NCBI GenBank assembly: GCA_028279685.1
Contig: JANQNG010000031.1
Coordinates: forward strand, 1 to 64,000
Direction of reading: 5' to 3'
DNA: 64,000 nucleotides
DNA from: Candidatus Nanoarchaeia archaeon
GTDB taxonomy: Archaea > Nanobdellota > Nanobdellia > Woesearchaeales > SKIA01
The position numbers were made by a program, and so were the translations under genes. This document shows, piece after piece, positions 8,851 through 16,024 of the stretch. The first letter of the stretch is position 1; the number at the start of each line of letters is the position of its first letter. Under the pieces are notes generated by a model. That model did no database searches. It was not told the origin of the DNA and was given only the letters and a program-made list of their open reading frames with translations.

Positions 8851-9966
8851 ATGTTTAAACAGATAACTGAAGGAGATACTGTAGTAAAAGTTCCTGCTGA
8901 GGAGAAGATAAGCAAGGAATTAGAGGTATTCTACAATCCTGTTATGAGATTCAATAGAGATATGACAGTGTTTGTGCTGAGTGCTCTTAAAAGGAAAGGT
9001 ATGCAAGTAGGACTCCCTTTAGCTGGCACTGGTATTCGTGGCGTAAGAATGCTGAAAGAGCTCAAATCTTCCTCGCTGAAAAGCCTTCACTTTAATGATT
9101 ACGATAAAACAGCAACAAAATTGATTAAAGAAAATCTCAAGTTGAATAAAATTGATAAAGATAAGCGAATTGAAGTGCATTGCGAAGAAGCAAACAAGTT
9201 TTTGCTCGATAGCGTTGGTTTCGATTATATCGATATTGATCCGTTTGGAACACCGAACCCCTTTCTTGACAACGCAGCGAAAAGAATTTCTCGAGATGGC
9301 ATCTTAGCAGTAACTGCTACTGATACTAGTGCGCTTAGTGGTACGTATGAAAATGCTTGCAAAAGAAAGTATTGGGCAACCCCTTTACGAAATGAATTAA
9401 TGCACGAAGTTGGTTTGCGCATATTGATTCGGAAAGTGCAATTAGTTGGTGTGCAGTATGAGAAATCATTAGTTCCTTTTATTAGTTATTCTCGTGATCA
9501 TTATATGCGTGTTTTCTTTTTGTGTAAGAAAGGGAAGAAGGAATGTGATTCTATTGTGAAACAGCATGATTTTTTGTTTTATGATAATAATATGAAGGCT
9601 TATCAGGTAGGGCAACACAAGGAAAAAAGTAAGGAAGACAAGAGCGGAGCATATGGCCCTCTTTGGATTGGGAAACTTCAGGATAAAGCATTGCTGAAGA
9701 AAGTGTTAAAAGAGATTCCTGAGAAATATCCTGCAGCAGATGAAAAGTTCATGCAAACTATGCATGATGAGCTTGAGATTCCCTTTTTCTACGATATTGA
9801 TGAATTAGCAAGTCATTACAAGGTTCCTCAGATTCTGAAGAAGCCTCTAGTGCTTGAAAGATTGAAGAAAAAAGGGTTTGAGGCTTCAGGAACACATTTC
9901 AGAGGCACTGGCATCAAAACAAATGCTTCTTTGAAGGATATGCTTGCTGTTCTCAAAACAGCATAA
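8851..9966 (+). CDS. trm1: tRNA (guanine(26)-N2)-dimethyltransferase
   Basis: This SAM-dependent enzyme dimethylates G26 at the junction of D-stem and anticodon stem in tRNAs. It has 371 residues, normal for archaeal Trm1. The SAM motif region LPLAGTGIRGVRML is near residues 55-68, and the catalytic motif DIDPFGTPNPFLD is near residues 128-140, a family signature. The C-terminal domain ends with FRGTGIKTNASL, also typical. The ATG lies 25 bp after a TATA box. The stop codon overlaps the first bases of a stem/box repeat (9963-10067), so any transcript end of this gene runs into that hairpin. Confidence 0.96.
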   Translation: MFKQITEGDTVVKVPAEEKISKELEVFYNPVMRFNRDMTVFVLSALKRKGMQVGLPLAGTGIRGVRMLKELKSSSLKSLHFNDYDKTATKLIKENLKLNKIDKDKRIEVHCEEANKFLLDSVGFDYIDIDPFGTPNPFLDNAAKRISRDGILAVTATDTSALSGTYENACKRKYWATPLRNELMHEVGLRILIRKVQLVGVQYEKSLVPFISYSRDHYMRVFFLCKKGKKECDSIVKQHDFLFYDNNMKAYQVGQHKEKSKEDKSGAYGPLWIGKLQDKALLKKVLKEIPEKYPAADEKFMQTMHDELEIPFFYDIDELASHYKVPQILKKPLVLERLKKKGFEASGTHFRGTGIKTNASLKDMLAVLKTA

Positions 9967-10067
9967 GCATTACTGCCCAGCGTAGTTATTGAAATAATAA
10001 ACTTATTATGCGTGAAAATCGTTTCGAACGTCTTTTTCAGAAGAGAACGGAGCGCAGTAATGCTTAT
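9963..10067 (+). repeat. stem/box repeat, copy 2 (overlaps trm1 stop)
   Basis: A perfect 14-bp terminal inverted repeat ATAAGCATTACTGC/GCAGTAATGCTTAT encloses box A CCCAGCGTAGTTATTG and box B AACGGAGCG. The first arm contains the trm1 stop codon. Its centre (TTATGCGTGAAAATC) is shared with copy 9. Confidence 0.88.
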
Positions 10068-10078
10068 TACAAAAGATA

Positions 10079-10180
10079 AGAGCAATGCCTCGCTCCGTGT
10101 TGATTTCAGAATTCGCTGTGAAAGCTAATTCGCCACAATCTTATGTATAAATCGAGTACTACGCAAGGAGGCATTGCTCT
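10079..10180 (-). repeat. stem/box repeat, copy 3
   Basis: A perfect 13-bp terminal inverted repeat AGAGCAATGCCTC/GAGGCATTGCTCT encloses, on the minus strand, box A CCTTGCGTAGTACTCG and box B CACGGAGCG. It lies 11 bp from copy 2 in the opposite orientation. Confidence 0.88.
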
Positions 10181-10207
10181 AAAAAACACAATTATTACAA
10201 CCCAAAA

Positions 10208-10220
10208 CATATATAAATCG
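10208..10220 (+). promoter_or_regulatory. TATA box of tRNA-Val
   Basis: CATATATAAATCG is centred about 28 bp before the first base of tRNA-Val. Here, unlike tRNA-Ser and tRNA-Glu, the promoter is spaced for the intact gene. Confidence 0.75.
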
Positions 10221-10241
10221 AGTTTTAATCGCTACGCATAC

Positions 10242-10361
10242 GAGGCCGTGGTCTAGTGGTATGACGTCCGCCTGACTGAAATTGTTTTCCACAATTTCCT
10301 CAAAACTGTGGAACAGTTTTCAGAGCGCGGGAGATCCCCAGTTCGATCCTGGGCGGCCTCA
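10242..10361 (+). tRNA. tRNA-Val(GAC) with a 48-nt anticodon-loop intron
   Basis: The acceptor stem is GAGGCCG/CGGCCTC, the D-arm GTC-TAGTGGTAT-GAC, the anticodon stem TCCGC/GCGGG and the T-arm CCCAG-TTCGATC-CTGGG, with discriminator A. The intron (10278-10325) shows a canonical bulge-helix-bulge. Exon CTGA pairs with TCAG, the bulges are CTG and AGC, and the long inner helix is built from AAATTG and CCACA arms. The anticodon GAC sits at 10274-10276. The predicted position 37 is T, which is unusual; a one-base shift of the splice site would give G37. Confidence 0.88.
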
Positions 10362-10470
10362 TCCGATTACCAATCGAGTTTTATCTGGGCTACTCGACAG
10401 AAGTGTCGAGTAGGCCTCTTGCTCCTAAGATTTGAAATCTTAGGCCGTATCCGATTACCAGCCGAGTTGT
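10362..10470 (+). repeat. duplicated tRNA-Val 3' end interrupted by two palindromes
   Basis: After tRNA-Val, the sequence CTGGGCGGCCTC + ATCCGATTACCA + nTCGAGTT (tRNA 3' end plus flank) recurs. In the second copy CTGGG and GGCCTC are split by the hairpin CTACTCGAC/GTCGAGTAG (10390-10413). A 21-bp palindrome CCTAAGATTTGAAATCTTAGG (10424-10444) then precedes the repeat of ATCCGATTACCA at 10449-10460 (first copy 10361-10372). Confidence 0.82.
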
Positions 10471-10492
10471 TCTCTTTAGATAGAATACTGAT

Positions 10493-11446
10493 CTAGTCAA
10501 AGATCAGTTCATCAATCTGATAACACACTTCATCTAATACTTCATGCTTCTTTCGGAATTTGTCAAGAAGAGTATCTCTTTTAGCAGCATCAAACTCATA
10601 GAATCCTGTCTCAGGATTAGCTCTTAACCTGAAATAAAATTTAGGGATATTATACAATTTACTATTTTTCTTTCGACCATTAAATGCACGGCTTGCATGA
10701 GACAATATTTCTACATTCTCATGTTTAAGATTCTTGCTTAAATGAAGATACAAAAGAAGATTAAAATTACCAGGATGTATTCCCATAGTTTCCCTGAACT
10801 CATTTAGAATTCCTTCACTTCCTTCTTTTGCTCCATGAATAGTAAGTATTCTTGTTTTTTTATCGAGAAATCCAGAGACATGCATAAGCATATCTTTTTC
10901 ATCCCAAACACTTAAGCAATATCCCCCGTAATGTTCCCAAAAACCAAAACGCGCTTTTATTGAATACTTACCTAGCTTCATGATTTCTGCAAACTTTCTA
11001 TCGAAAAAATCATCAAGATTATTTTTGCTCAATCGAGAATACAAATCAAGCCGCGTTTCAATTTCTTCAACTGATCTACAACCGACAAATGCATCTGGAC
11101 CAAAATTAAATTTATCATACTTATCAAGAAAATCTTTGTAGCTCATGACTAAATCGTATTCAGAAGAAAAATTTCTTCTGCAAGCCATAAGTCTAGCAGT
11201 CTCAATTCTTTCAGAATATTTTTTTCCTTTGTATCTTTTTATTGCTCTTTGTCTTCTTTCACTAACTCCAATCCAAGGAGTATTTATCATAGCCCATTCA
11301 AGAAGACCATTGCGATGAAGCACCGTTGAAGGAATCTTATCGAAATCTTCATAGAACTCATTCTCTTGATCTCCTGCAGATTCAAGAGCTTCAACCGTCA
11401 TCTCTTCTATACCATACTTCTCCTGCAGATCTTCGAGTACAATCAT
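10493..11446 (-). CDS. uncharacterised protein (weak resemblance to VirK/YbjX, DUF535)
   Basis: The protein has 317 residues from the ATG at 11444-11446. I preferred this start because a TATTTAAATA box centred about 30 bp upstream would leave the earlier GTG outside the transcript. The protein is soluble and charged. The C-terminal half resembles the VirK/YbjX (DUF535) pattern by eye: a strand with HVSGFLDKKTRILTIHG, then GIHPGNFNLLLYLHLSKNL, a short strand ILSHA, and FYEFDAAKRDTLLDKFRK. That assignment is tentative. The gene lies downstream of the ligase gene on the same strand but has its own promoter inside an inverted repeat (11463-11492). Confidence 0.6.
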   Translation of the reverse strand: MIVLEDLQEKYGIEEMTVEALESAGDQENEFYEDFDKIPSTVLHRNGLLEWAMINTPWIGVSERRQRAIKRYKGKKYSERIETARLMACRRNFSSEYDLVMSYKDFLDKYDKFNFGPDAFVGCRSVEEIETRLDLYSRLSKNNLDDFFDRKFAEIMKLGKYSIKARFGFWEHYGGYCLSVWDEKDMLMHVSGFLDKKTRILTIHGAKEGSEGILNEFRETMGIHPGNFNLLLYLHLSKNLKHENVEILSHASRAFNGRKKNSKLYNIPKFYFRLRANPETGFYEFDAAKRDTLLDKFRKKHEVLDEVCYQIDELIFD

Positions 11447-11462
11447 AGATTCAGGAATAATT

Positions 11463-11492
11463 ACCACTATTTAAATATTACTCAATAGTGGT
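11463..11492 (-). promoter_or_regulatory. TATA box enclosed by an inverted repeat
   Basis: ACCACTATT (11463-11471) and AATAGTGGT (11484-11492) form a perfect 9-bp inverted repeat. A TTAAATATTA box lies between and partly within the arms, upstream of the 10493-11446 gene. It is a plausible operator that would occlude the TATA box, or a terminator for the ligase gene. Confidence 0.55.
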
Positions 11493-11505
11493 GATTATTC
11501 ATATC

Positions 11506-12738
11506 TTAACCACGATAAAACTCCTTGATCTGTTTTGTTGTAGTTATGTCGCTGACTTTCTGTTTATCGGTTCGTAATTGAACAAACGTAGGAATTCTCA
11601 ATGAATGTGCTTTTCCATTGTCGTAACCACAACTATGCCAATTCTCTGTATATGTAACATCAAGCAATTTCACTTCCACAATAGGCATATATCCATTATT
11701 GATAACTTTGTTAGGGATCTTTCTTTTGATCTTTGCCATTCGCGAATTAAATGCAATACTGTTGTTTGCAGCAATTGCACCTTCATATAATCCCATCGTA
11801 TCAGCAAGTCCATGCACTTGTTTCATAATAGCCTCTTGATCTTGTTTCTTTCCAATCTTGATCTTTGCCATGGTTTCATATTTATTCGTTGCAGCATTAT
11901 AACTTCCAACAAGTACTGCTGAAAATGGTTTTCCTGCTTTCTTACTCTCTTCAGTTTCATAAACCCCTAACACCGCTAAATCAAACGTCGTAAAATGTTT
12001 GAGTTTCATCCAATCACTATTTCTGCTGCCAGGAACATACAATGAAGTAGGATCTTTCGCAATTAAACCTTCATAATTGTTATCAATTGCCTGCAAAAAA
12101 AGTTTTTGCATCTCTTCTTCCGTATTAGCAGTCCATTGAGGGACTGGATTAACATAGTCTCCTGCACCCACTGCAAATTCCAATCCTCCTCTTCTTTCTC
12201 GAAAAGGATGTGCAAGCAAAGAATGATCTTCTAGTCTTAACAAATCAAACATATGCAACTGCAAAGGATATTTTTCTAATAACTCATCAGTAACTTTTGA
12301 TGCATTGAGTTTTGGTCTATTCTCAATTGCAGTGAATTCATCAAGTGACGTAAAACGTTCAACGCCTTCTGGTTTTACACCAAGTATCTCACCATGGTAA
12401 TAACCTGAACGTAAACACCAGAGTTCATCCATAATTTCAGGAAAACAATCTGGATTCCATTCTCGTCCACCGCTTGAATAAAACTTCACGGAATCTTCTC
12501 CATCTTGATCGATACTAATATGCACGCAATAACCATCGCTTTTTCTCTCGAGGACGGTGTTGCCTATACCTACAGGAAATGCAAAACTGTCTGCTTTATC
12601 TTTATCGAATTTAAACTCCATAGGTTTCTTTGGAGCAACAGGTTGATGCAACTCCAAGTTATAACTTTGAAGCGCAATCAACTCTTCCTGTCTTCGAGTT
12701 TGTTTCTTCGTAAGTTCTCTTTCTATTTTTTTAGTCAT
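11506..12738 (-). CDS. ATP-dependent polynucleotide (DNA) ligase, compact form
   Basis: The nucleotidyltransferase motifs appear in order. Motif I is ERKSDGY (Lys66 would be adenylated), a motif III-like HMFDLLRLEDH follows, motif IV is NNYEGLIAKD and motif V is WMKLKHFTTFDLAVLG. A C-terminal OB-like region follows to residue 410. The N-terminal DNA-binding domain of replicative archaeal Lig1 (about 550-600 residues) is missing, so this looks like an accessory or repair/virus-type ligase. It sits 1 bp after the gene at 12740-13726 and is certainly co-transcribed with it. An RNA ligase role cannot be excluded from sequence alone. Confidence 0.84.
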   Translation of the reverse strand: MTKKIERELTKKQTRRQEELIALQSYNLELHQPVAPKKPMEFKFDKDKADSFAFPVGIGNTVLERKSDGYCVHISIDQDGEDSVKFYSSGGREWNPDCFPEIMDELWCLRSGYYHGEILGVKPEGVERFTSLDEFTAIENRPKLNASKVTDELLEKYPLQLHMFDLLRLEDHSLLAHPFRERRGGLEFAVGAGDYVNPVPQWTANTEEEMQKLFLQAIDNNYEGLIAKDPTSLYVPGSRNSDWMKLKHFTTFDLAVLGVYETEESKKAGKPFSAVLVGSYNAATNKYETMAKIKIGKKQDQEAIMKQVHGLADTMGLYEGAIAANNSIAFNSRMAKIKRKIPNKVINNGYMPIVEVKLLDVTYTENWHSCGYDNGKAHSLRIPTFVQLRTDKQKVSDITTTKQIKEFYRG

Positions 12739-12739
12739 T

Positions 12740-13726
12740 TCAATTCAACCCAACATATACTTTTTCCAATTTTTTTGCAGGCCTTAATACGAGTCTGCGT
12801 TCTGGTTTTGGTGTAACAATACCATTCATGATATTATCATAACAAAGAATAACCTCTCCTGCAAGATATTCTATTTTTGCCCTACTCGTATCAGAAAGCT
12901 TATCATTCTGGCAAAGTTCTGTTAATCTATATGATAAATCATACGCACTCATACCATTTGGATTTTCTTCACGAATTTGCTTTGTGATTTTTTTATTCAA
13001 TCCTTTTCGTTCATATTGATTGAAGTAACCATCAAGTTCTGCATACGTGAATGGTTTTGCTCTGCTGTCATCAATGATACCTCCCAGTTCATCAGTAACT
13101 CCCATAAGTTTTTCCAAATCAGCATCATATCCATTACCACCCATATGCCGAATTCTTCCAAAACTTTTGTTCAATGATCTGTCCAGAAAGATTGTCCAAT
13201 TCGTACAGATATTGTTGAACCAAGAAACACCATAAGATATTGCATGTTTTCCAGAGCCTCCAAAGGTTCCATACTCTCCTGTGCTTACCACTAAGTTCAT
13301 GCCTGGAAATCTTGTATCAACAGGAAAATTCAATTGTAGCGTTTCATTATTACGAAAATATCTGACAGTTGGATCGACACCCATAATTTTTGTTGTCTTT
13401 TCAACTAATGCATCTGGTGAGATTTCTTTGAATCTATCAGTTACCACAGATAATGGTTTTTTATCAGCAAATCTTAGATAGACATTCTTATCAGCAGTTG
13501 CTTGCTGAATTCTATCAAGCACTTCTTCTTGAGAAAGACCATTCGTGTCATGTTTAATGCCAATTTTGCACTTTCTCAAAAACTCTCCATTCAATGAACG
13601 AGGTATGCTGAAATCATCATACGTAATCGTTTCATATCCAGGAATTCCTTCAATTACTGGCTTCTCTGATAGTACTTTGACCATTCTAGCCGTTTTCTTT
13701 GGTATTTGTTCCACAATTATAACCAT
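12740..13726 (-). CDS. uncharacterised protein paired with the ligase (possibly DUF932-like)
   Basis: This 328-residue soluble protein has a strong GGAGGT ribosome-binding site six bases before its ATG. The central segment SYGVSWFNNICTNWTIF, followed by IRHMGGNGYDADLEKLMG, resembles by eye the Cys-Thr-Asn and His region of phage/plasmid-like DUF932 proteins. I regard that as a hint only. The stop is 1 bp before the ligase start, so the two products are made from one mRNA and may act on the same nucleic-acid substrate. No nuclease, helicase or zinc motif is evident. Confidence 0.65.
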   Translation of the reverse strand: MVIIVEQIPKKTARMVKVLSEKPVIEGIPGYETITYDDFSIPRSLNGEFLRKCKIGIKHDTNGLSQEEVLDRIQQATADKNVYLRFADKKPLSVVTDRFKEISPDALVEKTTKIMGVDPTVRYFRNNETLQLNFPVDTRFPGMNLVVSTGEYGTFGGSGKHAISYGVSWFNNICTNWTIFLDRSLNKSFGRIRHMGGNGYDADLEKLMGVTDELGGIIDDSRAKPFTYAELDGYFNQYERKGLNKKITKQIREENPNGMSAYDLSYRLTELCQNDKLSDTSRAKIEYLAGEVILCYDNIMNGIVTPKPERRLVLRPAKKLEKVYVGLN

Positions 13727-13770
13727 TTTTGTACCTCCTTGCTTTGCAGCAATATTTAGGCAGTCTTTGG

Positions 13771-13870
13771 AAGCATTGCCGCCCAGAGGAGTTTTCGAAA
13801 CTCTTTTCTCATTGCGCTAAAATCGGTTTTTACATCGATTCTATGCAGCTAACGGAGCGCGGCAATGCTT
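13771..13870 (+). repeat. stem/box repeat, copy 4
   Basis: A perfect 12-bp terminal inverted repeat AAGCATTGCCGC/GCGGCAATGCTT encloses a diverged box A (CCCAGAGGAGTTTTCG) and box B AACGGAGCG. It lies between the divergent starts of the ligase operon and a TrmB gene. Confidence 0.85.
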
Positions 13871-13923
13871 GTTCTGACTTTGCCTATTCAGAGAAAGGCT
13901 TAAATAGTATAAAGAAAATCATA

Positions 13924-13937
13924 CTCCTGAAAAGGAG
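13924..13937 (+). promoter_or_regulatory. inverted repeat before TrmB gene 1 (candidate operator)
   Basis: CTCCT-GAAA-AGGAG, a 5-bp inverted repeat with a 4-nt spacer, lies between a CTTAAATAGT TATA box (13899-13908) and the ATG at 13939. The right arm doubles as a GGAGG too close to the ATG to be an efficient ribosome-binding site. Confidence 0.5.
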
Positions 13938-13938
13938 G

Positions 13939-14679
13939 ATGTCATTAAAAGAGGAACTTAAGCAGTTTGGATTAACTGAGAACGAGGCTACTATCTATTT
14001 AGCACTCTATGAACTCTGCGAAGCTACTGCCACACCTATTAGAAGAAAAGCAGATCTGCATACTTCAAGAGTGTACGAAGCATTAAATTCATTGATCGAA
14101 AAAGGAATGGTTTCCTATTATATGAAGAATAATGTGAAACATTTCAAAGCAGAATCTCCTGATGTGATGTTTGATATTCTAGATGCAAAACGAGAACGCT
14201 TATTGAAATTAGCTCCAGAAATTAAAATATTGAAAAGTAAAAAGAAATCTGAATATGGTGTTTCTTTGTATGAAGGCTATAAAGCAATCAAGCAATTGTA
14301 TGATCATATCTTATTTCCCCTCGGGCCAAAAGATGAAATTTTAGTTTTAGGAGCACATAAAGAATCAGAACATTTCCTTGGGAGAACGTTATTCAGGCAA
14401 TACACTAATAGAAGAGTAGAGAAAAAAGTGAAGATGCGCATGATCTTCAATCATGTCGCAAGAAAAACTGCAAAGTTTTACGCAAATCTCACACACACTG
14501 AAGTGAGATTACTTCCTAAAGGTACTGTTGCAGCTACGCCAATGAATATCTACCCAGACAGAGTCAGTGTTCTTATTCTCAAAGAAAAACCTCTTGTGTT
14601 CCAACTCGATTGCAAAGAGATCGCTGAATCGTATAAAGCTTATTTTGAATTTTTGTGGTCAGGTTCTGAACCTATGTAA
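13939..14679 (+). CDS. TrmB-family transcriptional regulator 1
   Basis: The protein has 246 residues from the ATG at 13939; the open frame upstream runs through the repeat and is not credible. The N-terminal winged helix (about 1-70: LKQFGLTENEATIYLALYEL ... SRVYEALNSLIEKGMVSYY) is the TrmB DNA-binding domain. A coiled linker and a C-terminal effector-binding domain follow (YEGYKAIKQLYDHIL ... FEFLWSGSEPM). TrmB proteins usually sense sugars or other small ligands and repress or activate transport and metabolism genes. An inverted repeat between TATA box and ATG suggests autoregulation. No target gene is obvious next to it. Confidence 0.88.
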   Translation: MSLKEELKQFGLTENEATIYLALYELCEATATPIRRKADLHTSRVYEALNSLIEKGMVSYYMKNNVKHFKAESPDVMFDILDAKRERLLKLAPEIKILKSKKKSEYGVSLYEGYKAIKQLYDHILFPLGPKDEILVLGAHKESEHFLGRTLFRQYTNRRVEKKVKMRMIFNHVARKTAKFYANLTHTEVRLLPKGTVAATPMNIYPDRVSVLILKEKPLVFQLDCKEIAESYKAYFEFLWSGSEPM

Positions 14680-14686
14680 TGCTTAG

Positions 14687-14696
14687 CTTTAAAAAG
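14687..14696 (+). promoter_or_regulatory. TATA box upstream of the vestigial tRNA-Ser 5' copy
   Basis: CTTTAAAAAG is centred 29 bp before the vestigial 5' copy (14721) and about 87 bp before intact tRNA-Ser (14779). No better TATA box is visible nearer the intact gene. Confidence 0.6.
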
Positions 14697-14720
14697 AAAC
14701 CTGCTTTATCTCATTCTATT

Positions 14721-14771
14721 GTTAGTGTCGCATACTCAAAGTGACTTACACACTTTGGTCGCGACGCTAAC
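14721..14771 (+). repeat. vestigial tRNA-Ser 5' end with nested hairpins
   Basis: GTTAGTGTCGCATA resembles the tRNA-Ser 5' end GCTAGCGTCGCATA. It is followed by the hairpin CAAAGTG/CACTTTG and by GCGACGCTAAC. That last arm pairs with the first 11 bases (one G-U), so the whole unit folds back on itself. It precedes the intact gene by 7 bp. Confidence 0.72.
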
Positions 14772-14778
14772 AAAAAAT

Positions 14779-14900
14779 GCTAGCGTCGCATAACCTGGTT
14801 CCGAAGCCCGCAGTGGAGAAAGCGGGATTGCGCAGGAAATTGCGCCGGCCTTGAGAGCCGGTTCCTTCGGGAGTTCCCGGTTCGAATCCGGGCGCTAGCG
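14779..14900 (+). tRNA. tRNA-Ser(UGA) with a 39-nt D-loop intron
   Basis: The acceptor stem is GCTAGCG/CGCTAGC with discriminator G. The anticodon arm is CCGGC-CTTGAGA-GCCGG (anticodon UGA), the long variable arm is TCC-TTCG-GGA and the T-arm CCCGG-TTCGAAT-CCGGG, all typical of tRNA-Ser. The D-loop is interrupted by 14800-14838. Exon CCTG pairs with intron CAGG, flanked by 3-nt bulges GTT and AAA, which fits a bulge-helix-bulge site, and a CCCGC/GCGGG hairpin lies inside the intron. Splicing would give a D-loop TAACCTGGTAT. Confidence 0.88.
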
Positions 14901-14931
14901 TTTTTTATTCTAACTTGAGTTTTTATTCAAA

Positions 14932-15015
14932 GGGATTCGAACCTCCGGTTCGTCCTCAAAGTTCTTCGGACTTTGGAGACCCATCACTAACGTTCTGGGA
15001 ATCCGGGCACTAGCG
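14932..15015 (+). repeat. three-hairpin unit ending in a second tRNA-Ser 3' end
   Basis: A GGATT/AATCC pair (14933-14937 and 15000-15004) encloses three hairpins: CGAACC/GGTTCG, CAAAGT/ACTTTG and CCCA/TGGG. The unit runs into TCCGGGCACTAGCG, a near copy of the tRNA-Ser 3' end. The first hairpin contains GGATTCGAACC, the reverse complement of the T-loop region of this same tRNA. An equivalent unit follows tRNA-Glu. Confidence 0.8.
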
Positions 15016-15142
15016 TTTATTTTCTTAGACGAACTTAATTCTAAATATTCTATTTCAAAAATACGCTCGAAAAAGAGGCACCGAAAAGTCAATTTTATCG
15101 AATTTGGAAAGTTTTATTAGCATCCTCTATTTAGTAGATATT

Positions 15143-16003
15143 ATGGAATTCAAATTATTAAATAAAGATTTTAAAATTCCAGTTCTAGGCCTCGGAACTT
15201 GGGGTATTGGTGGTTTCATGGAAACTGATTCAACAAATGATGAAAAATCTATTCAATCTATTAAAGACGCAATTGATTTAGGATATACTCATATTGATAC
15301 TGCAGAATTATATGGTGCAGGGCATTCTGAAGAATTGATTGGTAAAGCAATTAAGGGATTAGATAGATCTAAATTAATAATTACAAGCAAAGTTTTCAAG
15401 ACAAATTTACGATATGATGATGTTATTGTTTCCTGTAAAAAAAGTTTAGAACGTTTACAAACTGATTATATTGATATATATTTAATACATGCTCCAAATC
15501 CAGATATTCCTTTAAAGGAAACTATGAAAGCATTAGATTTTCTAGTTGAAGAAAAGTTAGTTAAATTTATTGGAGTTAGCAATTTTTCCGTAGAACAAAT
15601 GAAAGAAGCTCAAAAATATTCTAAAAATAAGATACTTGTTAATCAAATTCCTTTTAACTTATCTGCAAGAAATTATGATTGGAAGGGTAATTGCTCTAAC
15701 ATGGAATCTGAAATAATTCCTTATTGTCAAGAGAATGACATCATAATTATGGCTTTTAGACCGATTGAAAGAGGTTTCCTTTTAGAAACTAAATCTATTC
15801 TTGATGACTTGTCAGAAAAATATAATAAAACAAAAGCACAAATTGCAATTAATTGGTTGATTTCCAAAAAAGGTATTATTACAATTCCAAAGTCCTCAAA
15901 CATCGAACATCTAAAAGAAAATTTGGATGCTGTTGGGTGGAAACTTAGCGAGGAAGACATAGACCTTCTTGATAAAACAAATTTTGGAAGTCCAAATGTA
16001 TAG
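15143..16003 (+). CDS. aldo/keto reductase
   Basis: This NAD(P)H-dependent oxidoreductase of the AKR superfamily (286 residues) acts on carbonyl substrates in the cytoplasm. The barrel starts with IPVLGLGTWGIGG. The catalytic tetrad is visible as Asp and Tyr in HIDTAELYGAG, Lys in LIITSKVF and His in YLIHAPNP. IPKSSNIEHLKENL near the C-terminus is the cofactor phosphate-binding signature. I chose the ATG at 15143 because GTTTTATTAG, 28 bp upstream, is a TATA box placing the start of a leaderless message there. The DNA is more AT-rich than trm1 or leuS. The gene converges on a TrmB regulator. Confidence 0.92.
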   Translation: MEFKLLNKDFKIPVLGLGTWGIGGFMETDSTNDEKSIQSIKDAIDLGYTHIDTAELYGAGHSEELIGKAIKGLDRSKLIITSKVFKTNLRYDDVIVSCKKSLERLQTDYIDIYLIHAPNPDIPLKETMKALDFLVEEKLVKFIGVSNFSVEQMKEAQKYSKNKILVNQIPFNLSARNYDWKGNCSNMESEIIPYCQENDIIIMAFRPIERGFLLETKSILDDLSEKYNKTKAQIAINWLISKKGIITIPKSSNIEHLKENLDAVGWKLSEEDIDLLDKTNFGSPNV

Positions 16004-16024
16004 TAGTAATATATACTTTCGAAT

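Noticed and set aside
10308-10496. Small open frame over the end of tRNA-Val and its flank
   Set aside because: It overlaps the intron, tRNA 3' end and palindromes; coding is not credible.
13729-13938. Longer TrmB 1 start upstream of 13939
   Set aside because: The added codons translate stem/box copy 4 and lie before the TATA box.
14910-15092. Minus-strand open frame over the tRNA-Ser 3' remnant
   Set aside because: The DNA is explained by the hairpin unit and the duplicated tRNA end.
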